The notes below the pieces were generated by a model that searched no databases, was not told the origin of the DNA, and saw nothing but the letters and a program-made list of their open reading frames with translations. From NCBI GenBank assembly GCA_021413845.1, contig JAIOPP010000090.1, positions 37,456 through 101,455 of the forward strand: DNA of 64,000 bases, given 5' to 3'. The translations under genes and the position numbers were made by a program. Origin of the DNA: Planctomycetia bacterium. Lineage in GTDB: Bacteria; Planctomycetota; Planctomycetia; Pirellulales; PNKZ01. Positions within the stretch are counted from its first letter, which is position 1, and each line of letters opens with the position of its first letter. Below, one piece after another: positions 1 through 9,635 of this stretch.

Positions 1-1632
1 CTTACGGCGGCACTCGCGTGCTGTGGGCTTAGCGCTGCGGTCGCGCCGTCGGCATCGGCTGCGGAGCCCGCGAAGAAAGCGTTCGATCCGAAGTATCTCG
101 CGACCCCCAACGGAGCCGCGACGTTTTTGGATCCGCAGGTGAGTTGCTTCAGTTGCCATCAGGCGACCGATCCGAATCAGGCCGAGATGTACAAGGAGCG
201 CGGGACTCTGAAGCGCGTCACGTTGGTCGAAACGGCCCGTTGGCGCGAGCTCGATTTCCATAGCCAAGCCGCGAACTCGCTGACGACGCCGCGCGCGAAG
301 GTGATGGGAGAGTTGCTCGGATACGATGTGGCGAAGAGTACCCGCTGCTTGAATTGCCACAGCGGCCATCAGCGGATCACGGAGCGCGCAGCGCAACCGC
401 CGGAGCTCTCGGCTCCACGCGATGCGCTGACGAAGCACGGAGTGAGTTGCCAAGCTTGCCACGGCCCGGCGCAGAATTGGGAGACGGCGCATCGGGCCGC
501 TAACGAGAAAGACGACAACTGGTGGAAGAAGAGCAGCGACGATAAATACGCCCTCGGCTTGCTCGACATTCGCCATCCGAGGTCGCGGGCCCAGATTTGC
601 CTCTCGTGCCATTTGGGAAGCAGCAGCGAAGGGAAGATCCTCACGCACGATATGTACGCTGCCGGTCATCCGCCGCTACAGAACTTCGAGGTCGAGACAT
701 TCGCCGCCGCGATGCCTTATCACGGCCTCTTGCTCGAAGAGAAGATCAAGAGCTCGCCCGAGTCGCACCAAGATTGGTATCGCGCCGAGGATTTCTATCG
801 GACGCGCTCGGTGTTCACCTCCGCGATCGTCGCGCTGCGCATGCAAGTGCAACTGATTCTCGACGAAGCCACCTGGGCTGCGCAGCCGGCCGCCGGAGCG
901 AAACCTGCCGGCGACGTGCATCGCGCTCAATGGCCCGAGCTGGCGTTCTTCAATTGCGCGTCGTGCCATCATGAGCTCGCCGCCGACAGACCGAGCCGCG
1001 ATCGATCGCCGTCGGCCGCGCCTGGTCGACCGATGTTGCGCGAGTGGCCGACCACGTTGTATGAAGTCGCGATGCGCGGGACGGGCCTCGAGCGCAACGC
1101 CGAGCCGGTGTTGAAGCCGCTGCAAGAGGCCTTGAGCCGCAACCCGTTCGGGCGAGCGCAGGAAGTGCGCGCAGCGGCCGCAACGGTCGCGGCTCGGCTC
1201 GATGCCGACCTCGCGGCGTTCGAGAGTCGTCCGCTCGATCGGGCCGCGGCGGTCAAGTATCTCGATGCGATCTGCGCCGTCGGGCTGAGTCGGCCGATCG
1301 ACTATGAAGAGGCTCGGCAACTCGCGTGGTCGGCGAAGACCATCGTGCGCGAGTTGAAGGGCTCGGCTTCCGGCACCTCGGTCCCTTCCACGGCGACGCT
1401 GGAACGGATCGAGCGGGCAGTCGGGGCGTTCGACGCCGATTTATGCCTGGAGTTTCCGGTTAAGCAAGCGAAACCGAAAGGCCCGGACGTTCCTAAGCCG
1501 ACTCCGATTCCGTATAGTGCGGCATTGTTCGGCTTAGGGAGCCAATCGCTCGACGCGGCATTCCGGTTCGACGAACCGTCGTTTCGCCGGCGCTTGGCGG
1601 AGCTCCAAGCGGCCCTCGCGCCGGCTCCGTAA
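1..1632 (+). CDS. Multihaem c-type cytochrome, 5' end cut by window edge
   Basis: The frame is open from the first base, so the gene begins upstream of the window. The first 22 codons look like the end of a signal peptide (hydrophobic run, then A-S-A-A), which implies export. Five CXXCH haem-attachment motifs are visible at codons 49-53 (CFSCH), 116-120 (CLNCH), 150-154 (CQACH), 200-204 (CLSCH) and 319-323 (CASCH), counted from base 1. This fits the cytochrome c554-like multihaem proteins common in planctomycetes, which act in periplasmic electron transfer. The region after about codon 340 has no haem motif and is predicted alpha-helical. The redox partner is unknown. The kinase gene follows after 70 bases on the same strand. 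Confidence 0.85.
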   Translation, partial: LTAALACCGLSAAVAPSASAAEPAKKAFDPKYLATPNGAATFLDPQVSCFSCHQATDPNQAEMYKERGTLKRVTLVETARWRELDFHSQAANSLTTPRAKVMGELLGYDVAKSTRCLNCHSGHQRITERAAQPPELSAPRDALTKHGVSCQACHGPAQNWETAHRAANEKDDNWWKKSSDDKYALGLLDIRHPRSRAQICLSCHLGSSSEGKILTHDMYAAGHPPLQNFEVETFAAAMPYHGLLLEEKIKSSPESHQDWYRAEDFYRTRSVFTSAIVALRMQVQLILDEATWAAQPAAGAKPAGDVHRAQWPELAFFNCASCHHELAADRPSRDRSPSAAPGRPMLREWPTTLYEVAMRGTGLERNAEPVLKPLQEALSRNPFGRAQEVRAAAATVAARLDADLAAFESRPLDRAAAVKYLDAICAVGLSRPIDYEEARQLAWSAKTIVRELKGSASGTSVPSTATLERIERAVGAFDADLCLEFPVKQAKPKGPDVPKPTPIPYSAALFGLGSQSLDAAFRFDEPSFRRRLAELQAALAPAP

Positions 1633-1702
1633 GCGGAAGCGGTTCGTGGTTGCGTCTTGAAAGTTTGCCGCTCGGCCGCAGGTCCGCCATCTCGAGGCCA
1701 TT

Positions 1703-4700
1703 ATGAATCCCGGTCGTTACGCTTCGCTCGCGGCAGGGGGCTCGGAAGCAGAGCCGTTCGTGCGGCAATCGTTTCAGCTGCTCGAGGCCGACTTTCGACA
1801 GTTCGCCTTGGCGGCGCTGGCCGACTGGCAGCGGCATGAGCTCGCGGCTGACGAACTGTTCCCCGCGGTCGCCGCCTTGCAGCGTCCGTCGTGGGGGAGT
1901 TGGAACGGCCTCGTCGCGGCCTTGCGCGAGGCCCGCAAGAATATTCTGCGCGGCGGCGAGCAGGCGCAGCGGACGAAGCTCGAAGCGGCGGCGACTTTGC
2001 GCGGCGTGCTCGATCTGTTCGACGAGCGGCTCGCCGACGATACGGTCGCCGCGCTCGAAGCCTTGGCTCGCCTCACGCGCACCACAGTCCCTGCGCGTCC
2101 GCGCGTGGCGTTCTTGCTGACGCTGCCGATCGCGCTGCGCAATCGCGTGGTCCACGACATGCCGACCGAGCCGTCGTGGTGGAACGCGGCGGCGGCGGCG
2201 ATGCGGCCGATCGTCGACTACCACGCCGCGCATGAGCTGGGGACGAAGCTGATCGCCGAGGCGGGATATCCCGAGCCGTGGTTCTTGCTCCAAAACGACA
2301 AGCCGTGGGCGTTCAACGGTATCGAGCGCGACTCGTCCGTGATCTATGTTTCGCCGACCGGCGAATCGCTCTTCTCGGCGGAGCGCACCTCGGCCGTGAT
2401 GCAAGCCTTTGCGGGCCTGCTCGGCAAAACGGAAACGCAAGAGACCGACTTCCGCCGCTTGATCTCGCAATCGGCTCCCGAGGATGTGCGCGGCGTATTG
2501 ATGGGCGATTTCCTCGTCGGTCGTCCGGCGGGCGCGGGAGGTTTCGCCACGGTTCACGTCGGCCGGCAACTCAGTACGGGGCGCAAGGTCGCGGTGAAGA
2601 TTCTGCACGACGGGATGCCCGAGGAAGCGAAGCTCCGCTTCCAGCACGAAGCGCGCGTCTTATCGCAACTCAAGCATCCGCACGTCGTCGTGGTCTATGG
2701 GTCGGGCGAGGAGTCGTGGTCGGCACCGCGGGCGTTCAGCCTTTCCGACGAACCGTGGTTCCAGAAGTTCTCGAAGACTGCGCCGGTGAAGTCGTATATC
2801 GCGATGGAGTGGATTGCCGGAAAAACGGTCGACGACTTCATCCGCGCTTCCGGCGGCGATCAACCCTCGGAACGAACCGTCGCCGAATGGTTTCGCCAAG
2901 CGGCCTCGGCGCTGGGGGCCGCGCATCTGACGGGCATCGTGCATCGCGACGTGAAGCCGAGCAACCTGATGGTGACCGACGAAGGCCAGATCAAACTGAT
3001 GGACTTCGGCATCGCCCGGTCGCAGTCGGAAGCCGGCGCTTTGATGACGGCGACCGGCCAAGGGCTCGGCACGCCGGCTTATATGTCGCCCGAGCAGATT
3101 CGCGCGTCGGATGCCGAAGGGGAGGTCGGTCCGGCGACGGATATCTATTCGTTGTGCGCGACGTTCTACGAACTCTTCACGAAGCGCCGGCTCTACGATC
3201 ACGACTCGGAAAGCCCCGAGACGATCCGCACCAGCAAATTACAGGGACGTCCACCGCAGCTGCCGCGGGCGCATGTGCGCGGCTTGCCGTGGGAGCTCGA
3301 AGCGATCTTACTCGGCGGCTTGGAGCACGAAATCGCCGATCGTTACCGCTCGATGGCCGATCTCGAACGAGACCTCACGCGCTACCTGCACGACGAGCCG
3401 ATCGAATATCGAAGGCCGTCGTTCCTGCGGCGCATGCAACTGGCTTATCGGCGCAATCGGGCCGTGGCGAACGTCGTCGCCGGCGCGCTCTTGCTGCTCG
3501 TCGCCGGCACCGGGATGTATGTGCGCGATTTGAGCATCGAACGAGCCAAGGCCGAAGAAAGTTTTCGGAATGCTCGCGGCGCGGTCGACGAGCTCTTCAC
3601 GCGCGTCAGCGAAGAGACGTTGTTGAACGAGCCCGGTATGCAGGAGCTGCGCAAAGATCTGCTGCGTAAGACGCAGAGCTACTACCGAAAGTTCTTGCAG
3701 CAGCGCGCCGACGATGAAGCGCTTGAAGATGAATTGGCGGTCACTTACTTCCGCGAAGGGCGAATTCTCGAAGAGCTCGAAACCCCCGCCAACGCGCTGC
3801 CGAGCTTGCTCGAAGCGAAGCGCCGGCAGGCGAATCTGCTGAGCGCGACGCCGAACGACTTGCAGCGCTTGCAAGCGCTCGGCGATACGAGCAACGCGAT
3901 CGGCCGCGCGCAGCAGACCCTCGGCAAGTTCGACGAGGCCTCGGCGGCGTATCAGGAAGCGATCGGAGTGCGCAAGCGCTTGGCCGATGCCGAGCCGACG
4001 AACCACGAATATCGACGGACGCTCGCCAACACGCACATGAACGTCGGCATGATCGAGCAGAAGCGCGGTCGCTATGCCGAGGCCGGCGCAGCCTTCGACA
4101 CGGCGCAAAACATTCGCCGCTCGCAACCGGCCGACGGCAAGGCGGCCGAAAAGATCGAACGCGACATGGCGATGGGCTACTACAACCAAGCCCTGCTCGA
4201 CGTCGGACAAGATCGGACGGCCGATGCCGAACGAAACTTCGGCGAAGCGCTCAAGCTCTTGAAGACTTGCGCCGCGCGCGAACCGCGCGACCTGTCGCTG
4301 CGCCGCTTGAGCGCGATCTGCCATCGTCTACTGGGGGACCTGAAGCAGTTTCAATCGCAGCCCGATCAGGCCCGCGTGCATTATTCCGAGGCCCGCGATA
4401 TTCTTACGCGCCTAGTCGACTTGAGCCCGGACGTTTCGGAGTACCGCGCGGAGTTGGCCGGGGTGCTCATGAACGGCTCGAGCGTCGACCCGGCGACTTC
4501 GGCCGCCGCGCTCGAGCAAGCGCGCGTGATCCTCGATCGGCTCGTGGCATCGCATCCCGACGATTCCCGTTTCCGGCGCGATTTGGCCGCGGCGTTGCGA
4601 GCCCTCGCGGCGTCGCAGCGACAAGCCGGCGAAGTCGAGCAGGCGAAAGCCGGCTTAGAACTTTCGTTGCAACATCTGACGCGGCTCACGCAGTCGCATC

Positions 4701-4789
4701 CCGACAACGTGGAATTCAGCGATGAACTGGCGAAGACCCGCACGGCGCTGGCGGAATTGAAAGCCGGCAGTGCCGGCACGCCGAAGTAG
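1703..4789 (+). CDS. Ser/Thr protein kinase with transmembrane helix and TPR domain
   Basis: A 1028-residue planctomycete-type signalling kinase. Residues 1-265 are an uncharacterised helical domain. The kinase domain spans about 268-557, with glycine loop GAGGFATV, VAVK lysine, HRDVKPSN catalytic loop near residue 412, DFG near 433 and GTPAYMSPEQ, so all catalytic residues are present. One hydrophobic helix lies near residues 588-607. The rest (about 615-1028) is a TPR array with repeated A-x-x-x-Y/F patterns, presumably on the opposite side of the membrane. It probably phosphorylates Ser/Thr on unknown partners. ATG is chosen at 1703; the upstream GAGG is weakly spaced. Confidence 0.93.
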   Translation: MNPGRYASLAAGGSEAEPFVRQSFQLLEADFRQFALAALADWQRHELAADELFPAVAALQRPSWGSWNGLVAALREARKNILRGGEQAQRTKLEAAATLRGVLDLFDERLADDTVAALEALARLTRTTVPARPRVAFLLTLPIALRNRVVHDMPTEPSWWNAAAAAMRPIVDYHAAHELGTKLIAEAGYPEPWFLLQNDKPWAFNGIERDSSVIYVSPTGESLFSAERTSAVMQAFAGLLGKTETQETDFRRLISQSAPEDVRGVLMGDFLVGRPAGAGGFATVHVGRQLSTGRKVAVKILHDGMPEEAKLRFQHEARVLSQLKHPHVVVVYGSGEESWSAPRAFSLSDEPWFQKFSKTAPVKSYIAMEWIAGKTVDDFIRASGGDQPSERTVAEWFRQAASALGAAHLTGIVHRDVKPSNLMVTDEGQIKLMDFGIARSQSEAGALMTATGQGLGTPAYMSPEQIRASDAEGEVGPATDIYSLCATFYELFTKRRLYDHDSESPETIRTSKLQGRPPQLPRAHVRGLPWELEAILLGGLEHEIADRYRSMADLERDLTRYLHDEPIEYRRPSFLRRMQLAYRRNRAVANVVAGALLLLVAGTGMYVRDLSIERAKAEESFRNARGAVDELFTRVSEETLLNEPGMQELRKDLLRKTQSYYRKFLQQRADDEALEDELAVTYFREGRILEELETPANALPSLLEAKRRQANLLSATPNDLQRLQALGDTSNAIGRAQQTLGKFDEASAAYQEAIGVRKRLADAEPTNHEYRRTLANTHMNVGMIEQKRGRYAEAGAAFDTAQNIRRSQPADGKAAEKIERDMAMGYYNQALLDVGQDRTADAERNFGEALKLLKTCAAREPRDLSLRRLSAICHRLLGDLKQFQSQPDQARVHYSEARDILTRLVDLSPDVSEYRAELAGVLMNGSSVDPATSAAALEQARVILDRLVASHPDDSRFRRDLAAALRALAASQRQAGEVEQAKAGLELSLQHLTRLTQSHPDNVEFSDELAKTRTALAELKAGSAGTPK

Positions 4790-4957
4790 CCCGATCGCGC
4801 CAAGTGCGCTTTCCGAGGTTCGGCATCATTCTTGGGGGGCATTGCGCCGATAAGTTGGATGATCGGCTTGGTTAAATCCGATCCCGTCGAACTTTCCGGC
4901 AGAAAATCTTTCAGGCAGGCAAGGTTCTCTCGGGCCTCGCCGCCGAAAGCCTTGTTC

Positions 4958-6556
4958 ATGGCGGTATTTATGCAGATTCGCTTACGATCGTCGTCGCTCT
5001 ACGGAGCCGCCCTGCGCGGTGCGCGGAGCTTCATTGCGCCCGTGATGTGCGCGGCCGTGATCGTGGCGAACGTCGGCGAGGTCGCGGCCCAACGGCGTGA
5101 GCGCGATTCCGAGTTGCGAATCGTGCCGGGCACGGAGCTCGCGCAAGTGCAACCGCTGCCGCCGGTCGTCGCTCCGCCGGCGCCTGTCGCCGCGCCGGCG
5201 AACCCTGCGACTGTGAATCCGGCATCGAGCGCTCCGCCGACCGTGCCGCCAACTACAACTAACTCAGCGCCTGCGAACACGGCACCGGCGAATACGGCAC
5301 CGACGAACACTGCGCCTGCAAACTCAGCGCCGCCGAACAACGCCGTCGCGCAGGCGAACCAGCCGAACCTCGTGCCGCGGGCCGGGGCGAATAACTCGCG
5401 CAGCTTTAGTTTGGCGCGCGTTCCCAACATGATCGGCGATCAAACCGGCGGCGGGGGCGCGCAGATCCAAACGACGGGCCTCGTTCCTCAATCGGTTTCG
5501 CACCCGAACTTGGGCAACAGCCGCTTGAACGTCGCGGAGAATAATAGCCCGGTCATCGGCGATCGTTGCTATTTCACCTACCGGCACTTCGAGAGTGCGT
5601 CGAGCGTCGACTATCTCAACGGGCTGCCGACCGGCGGCGCGGCGAGCCAGAACATCGATCGGATCATGTTCGGCATCGAACGACAACTGACCGACATGAG
5701 CTCGCTCGAGTTCCGCTTGCCGTTCAATGCGCAACTCGATTCGAACCTGCTCTTCAGCCAATTCGCAGGACCGACGACTTCGACCCCTTACGGCGCGACG
5801 AACTTCGAGCTCGGCAACATCAACTTGATCTTCAAGCAGGCGCTGATCGATAGCGACGGCTTCTATCTCTCGGGCGGCGTCGGCTTGAACATCCCGACGG
5901 CACCGGACGTCACGGTACGCACGCGCGTGGACGACCCGGCATATCGCGTTTTCGATTCCCGACGCAATCCGCCCGCTTTCCTCGGCACCGCGGCGGTCAA
6001 TTTAGATTCGACGACGGTCGTGAGAAACCAAACGGTCAACTTGTCGCCCTATTTCGGCGGCGCTTTTCGTCCGAGCGAGCGATCGTTCGTGCAGGGCTTT
6101 CTGCAATGGGACCTGCCGCTGAACCGTTCCGGCGTGTCGCTGGATGAGACCTTGATCGTCAACACGTTGCCGGCCGCGCGGCAGAATTTTCAAGGTCGGC
6201 TCGAACAGCAGATCTTGATGCGGGCCAACGTCGGCGTCGGCCATTGGTGGCGCTATCGCGAACGCTCGCGGTATTTCCATTCGATCGCCACGATGTTCGA
6301 GGCGCACTACACGACCTCGCTGAACGATGCCCAAACGACCGGGCCGTTTACCGTCGCTACGAATTTACCGGCCGTTTTCACGCAGACGACGGTAGGCAAC
6401 ATCGCGAATCGGATCGATGTCGTGAATCTCGTGGCGGGGGTGCCGGTCATGGTCGGCGCGACGACCTTTACCAACGCGTTCACGGTTCCCGTGCGCGGAG
6501 GCTTGAACCGCAGCTTCGATTTCGAGTATTCTCTGATCATCGACCGGCGTTTCTAA
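4958..6556 (+). CDS. Outer-membrane beta-barrel protein with Pro/Ala/Asn-rich linker
   Basis: I start at ATG 4958, not at the longer open frame from 4832, because a signal peptide begins there (basic residues, hydrophobic stretch, then E-V-A-A-Q). After the signal comes a low-complexity linker of P/A/N/T with repeated APANT units (about residues 60-125). The rest alternates polar and hydrophobic residues like beta strands. The protein ends in phenylalanine (DRRF), as outer-membrane beta-barrel proteins often do. The 532-residue length fits a porin-like or planctomycete BBP7-type barrel. Substrate and exact family are not recognised. Confidence 0.7.
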   Translation: MAVFMQIRLRSSSLYGAALRGARSFIAPVMCAAVIVANVGEVAAQRRERDSELRIVPGTELAQVQPLPPVVAPPAPVAAPANPATVNPASSAPPTVPPTTTNSAPANTAPANTAPTNTAPANSAPPNNAVAQANQPNLVPRAGANNSRSFSLARVPNMIGDQTGGGGAQIQTTGLVPQSVSHPNLGNSRLNVAENNSPVIGDRCYFTYRHFESASSVDYLNGLPTGGAASQNIDRIMFGIERQLTDMSSLEFRLPFNAQLDSNLLFSQFAGPTTSTPYGATNFELGNINLIFKQALIDSDGFYLSGGVGLNIPTAPDVTVRTRVDDPAYRVFDSRRNPPAFLGTAAVNLDSTTVVRNQTVNLSPYFGGAFRPSERSFVQGFLQWDLPLNRSGVSLDETLIVNTLPAARQNFQGRLEQQILMRANVGVGHWWRYRERSRYFHSIATMFEAHYTTSLNDAQTTGPFTVATNLPAVFTQTTVGNIANRIDVVNLVAGVPVMVGATTFTNAFTVPVRGGLNRSFDFEYSLIIDRRF

Positions 6557-6640
6557 AGCGCCGCCGGCGAGACGCCTGCCTCGCGGCTTGCGGCCCGTGG
6601 CGGTTGCCGATCGCAAAGAATACTTTTCTCCGGAGACGTC

Positions 6641-8566
6641 ATGTCGAACGTCGAACGGCCGGATGCGACCGACGCGCTGCTGGAGTCGGCAGCGCTGTGG
6701 GGTTGGGAAGCGGCCCAGGCGCGGCATCGTGCGCAATTAAGCGCGGCGGATCCAAGCTCGATTCTGCTCGGGCACTTGGTCGCCGGCTGGATCGCGGTCG
6801 AGAATACGCAGGTCGAAGAAGCGACCGCGCGATTTCGACACGTGCATCAAGATCCACGGCTCGCCGGTTGGGCTCACGTCGGCGCAGCGCTCTTGGCCGT
6901 GCGCATTAAAGACTTCGCCGCCGCCGAACGGATGCTCATGCAAGCCGAAAGCTCGAGCGCCGCTGCCGAAGATACGGCGAGCGATACGTGCGGCGATACG
7001 GCCGGCCTCATCGCGCATGTGCGCGGCTCGAAGGCGCTGCATGAAGGAGACCGGGACGGAGCGAAACGCTTTCTGTATCAAGCGATCAAGGCTCTAGGGC
7101 CGACGCACTACGCCTACGGCCGTGTGCTCGACACGCTCGGCACGTTGTACATGAGCAAAGATCATTTTCTGATCGCGAAGCTGCTGCTCGAGCTCTCGCT
7201 GAAGTGCAAGGAACGGGTTCACGATTTGCGCGGCCTCGCGCTGACCCACGGCCAGCTCGGGCGGCTCTATCAAGATTGGGGCTACCTCACGCGGGCCGAA
7301 TATCATTTCCGCGAAGACTTGCGCCTCGCCGAAGAATTGGGGGATGCGTTCGGCGAGGCGCGCATGCTCGGAGCGCTCGGCCAAGTCGGTGTGCTCGCCG
7401 CTTACGAAGGAAGCTTGCAAGGCTCGAACGAACGAGCGCGCGATTATGCGCGCCGCGCCGCCGATTGGCTGACGGCGGCCGTCGAGCGGAGTCGCCGCGC
7501 GAAGTTCGACATTTGCGCAGGCTTCGCGCATAAGGATCTGGCGTTGTTGCATTTGTTGCAGGGAGACCTGCCGACGGCGGAAAGCGAATCGGCTCGGGCC
7601 CGCGCGATTTTCCAAGAGAAGCAGTTCGAGGAAGGGCTGATCGTGGTCGAGCGCGTCGACGGCTTGATCTGCGCCGCGAAAGGTTTGTGGAACGAAGCGC
7701 GCGATCGCCTGCAGCTCGCGATGAGCTATTACGCGCGCATCAAGGAGCGGACGGAAACGGCCCGTATCCGGCTCGATTTGGCCCGCGTAGCGCTCCGTTC
7801 GCACGAACCGGACACGCTCGTCGAGCGGATGCTCAAGGAGGCGCTGAGCGCGGCGGAGTTGAGCCGGCGCACGTCGTTGATCAAAGAAGTCGAACAAGAG
7901 CTGCGGCAATCGCTGCCCGCCGCCTATTGGGCCCATCTCTATCAACGCGTGCGCGGCCGAGAGATCGTCGACGGCGCGACGGCGCTGATCGAAGGTGCGC
8001 GCGAGACGGCGACCGTGCTCTACTTCGATCTACAAGGCTCGACCGATTTCGCCCACGGACGCGATCCCGAAGAAGTGATGATGACGATCAACCAAATGAT
8101 GCACGACACGGCGCAAGTGCTGCGCCGCTATCGTGCGCAATCGGTCGGCTCGCGCGGCGATGGCTTCTTGGCGCTCGTGCGCGGGCCCGACCACGCGCGG
8201 CGCGCGGTCGACGCCGGCTTGGAGCTGCTCGCGGTGATGGAAGAGTTCAACGAGCCGCGACGGGTGCTGCATATCCCGCAGTTTTCTTGCCGCATCGGCA
8301 TCAGCTCCGGCGAGGTCTTGCTCGGCAACGTCGGGAGCTACGACAAGATGGACTATTCGGGCGTCGGGACGATGATGAACCTCGGCGCGCGCATCGAAGC
8401 CAAGGCCGAAGTCGGCATGCCGTGCATCAGCCAAAACACGTTCCAACTGGTCTCGAAGCAGTTTCGCTTCGCGCCGGGAAGCCCGCGCAAGATCGAAGCC
8501 AAAGGGCTGGGGGAGCAAGCGGTATGGGACGTCGTCGGCCGCGTCGAAGCGACGCCGGCCGGTTAG
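6641..8566 (+). CDS. TPR-containing class III adenylate/guanylate cyclase
   Basis: A 641-residue soluble protein. Residues 1-430 are TPR-like helical repeats. Residues about 455-630 are a class III nucleotide cyclase domain: the metal aspartates sit in FDLQGST and RGDGF, followed by RIGISSGEVLLGNVG and the N-x-x-x-R transition-state motif in NLGAR. All key catalytic positions are present, so it is likely an active cyclase making cAMP or cGMP, with the TPR region as partner or input domain. No membrane segment is seen. It lies 84 bases after the barrel gene and 47 bases before the DUF3800 gene. Confidence 0.9.
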   Translation: MSNVERPDATDALLESAALWGWEAAQARHRAQLSAADPSSILLGHLVAGWIAVENTQVEEATARFRHVHQDPRLAGWAHVGAALLAVRIKDFAAAERMLMQAESSSAAAEDTASDTCGDTAGLIAHVRGSKALHEGDRDGAKRFLYQAIKALGPTHYAYGRVLDTLGTLYMSKDHFLIAKLLLELSLKCKERVHDLRGLALTHGQLGRLYQDWGYLTRAEYHFREDLRLAEELGDAFGEARMLGALGQVGVLAAYEGSLQGSNERARDYARRAADWLTAAVERSRRAKFDICAGFAHKDLALLHLLQGDLPTAESESARARAIFQEKQFEEGLIVVERVDGLICAAKGLWNEARDRLQLAMSYYARIKERTETARIRLDLARVALRSHEPDTLVERMLKEALSAAELSRRTSLIKEVEQELRQSLPAAYWAHLYQRVRGREIVDGATALIEGARETATVLYFDLQGSTDFAHGRDPEEVMMTINQMMHDTAQVLRRYRAQSVGSRGDGFLALVRGPDHARRAVDAGLELLAVMEEFNEPRRVLHIPQFSCRIGISSGEVLLGNVGSYDKMDYSGVGTMMNLGARIEAKAEVGMPCISQNTFQLVSKQFRFAPGSPRKIEAKGLGEQAVWDVVGRVEATPAG

Positions 8567-8613
8567 CGGACACGATTCCCGCAACAACAAATCAGCATTG
8601 CAAGGACGTCGTC

Positions 8614-9342
8614 GTGCAGGGACAGACGCTTCACATCTACTGCGACGAAAGCTACTCAGACAAAGGCCACGCCTATATGGTGATGGCCGGCCTGATTGCG
8701 GCCGCGTCCGATGCCGCACAATATCGAAAGGAGATCATGGCATGGCGCGATGAACGGAACATGCATAGTGAAATGAAGTGGACGAAGGTTTCAAGAAATA
8801 AGATCGTCGAGTATACCGACTACGCGACTTTCGCACTGGAGAAGATCAAACGCGGCGGCCTCAAGTTTTTTGCGATCGTTCTTGAGAAGAGGTTCATCGA
8901 CTATCGCAAGCATCACGACGGCGACGAAGAGCTTGGCTTCTACAAATTTCTGTATCAGCTTCTATATCACGGATTCTGCAAACGGCTCAAACTCGGCGAT
9001 AAGGTTTTCATTTTTGTTGACGAGAGGAACACGCGATACGAATTCAATGGGCTTCAGCGAGCATTGAACCACAATCTATGCCGAGAAGGTCTGTTTGAAA
9101 ATCCGGTCAAACAGGTGACCCCGATCAACTCCAAGGCAAGCGAGTTGATGCAGATGAACGATGTGCTGATGGGGGCTTGCGGCTTTCATTGGAACGGCCG
9201 ACATGAACTGCCTGGAACCGATCCCGCCAAAACGACCCTTGCGGCACATATCGCCGCGTCACTTAAGACGCCGACCCTCGCTGCTCCCATCTCATGCTGC
9301 ATGGGGAGATTCGGAATCTGGAAGTTCCGACTTCAGCAATAA
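8614..9342 (+). CDS. DUF3800 domain protein
   Basis: A 242-residue protein. The start is GTG 8614, preceded by AAGGA with 7-base spacing; the much longer open frame upstream (from 7687) is a shadow of the cyclase gene. The DUF3800 signature residues are present: IYCDES at the N-terminus, MHSEMKW, FVDERNTR and MQMNDVLMGA near the end. The family has an RNase H-like fold with acidic residues and is often found with mobile or defence genes, but its substrate is not established. Base composition is less GC-rich than the preceding genes, so acquisition by transfer is possible. Confidence 0.75.
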   Translation: MQGQTLHIYCDESYSDKGHAYMVMAGLIAAASDAAQYRKEIMAWRDERNMHSEMKWTKVSRNKIVEYTDYATFALEKIKRGGLKFFAIVLEKRFIDYRKHHDGDEELGFYKFLYQLLYHGFCKRLKLGDKVFIFVDERNTRYEFNGLQRALNHNLCREGLFENPVKQVTPINSKASELMQMNDVLMGACGFHWNGRHELPGTDPAKTTLAAHIAASLKTPTLAAPISCCMGRFGIWKFRLQQ

Positions 9343-9635
9343 AAAAACGCCCCTAAATCCTAGCCTTGCGGCCCGCAGAACGGTCCCCTGAAATAATCCA
9401 GGGTGTTCGGATTTAGCGGCGTCTTAATAACAACTATCGCCTTATTTTACATAAAAATCAAGCGCAGATCATTTGCCGCCCTAAGTTTGCGCTACCGTTA
9501 CACTTGCATCTCGTGGATCGATTTTCAATTAGCACGACAGCTTGTGCATACGGAAATCGAGCCTGTCCCTACTTTTGATGCCTCTGCTTCGTGCTTCGTT
9601 CTGCCTACTCCGGCTGCCGGCAAGCGCCGTGCGGC
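9343..9635. other. AT-rich gap between convergent genes
   Basis: This gap lies between the DUF3800 gene and the amidohydrolase gene. It contains the long inverted repeat described separately (9347-9422). The remaining 200 bases are AT-rich. The short open frame over 9403-9693 lacks a ribosome-binding site and overlaps the amidohydrolase end antisense, so I do not call it a gene. Confidence 0.6.
9347..9422 (-). terminator. Branched inverted repeat, terminator for the minus-strand amidohydrolase
   Basis: Arms at 9347-9360 and 9409-9422 pair over 14 positions with one C-C mismatch. Inside is a second hairpin, CCCTG at 9386-9390 with CAGGG at 9399-9403. Seven A residues at 9341-9347 become a U7 run on the minus strand, just downstream of the minus-strand amidohydrolase. 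That makes an intrinsic terminator for that gene the simplest reading. The branched shape and length are unusual for a plain terminator; a MITE-like insertion is the alternative. Confidence 0.55.

Noticed and set aside
1493..2647. 384-codon minus-strand open frame
   Set aside because: Antisense to the cytochrome end and the kinase gene, both well supported; Arg-rich shadow of GC-rich codons.
7687..8613. N-terminal extension of the DUF3800 protein
   Set aside because: This part of the frame is an out-of-frame shadow of the cyclase gene; GTG 8614 with AAGGA is the real start.
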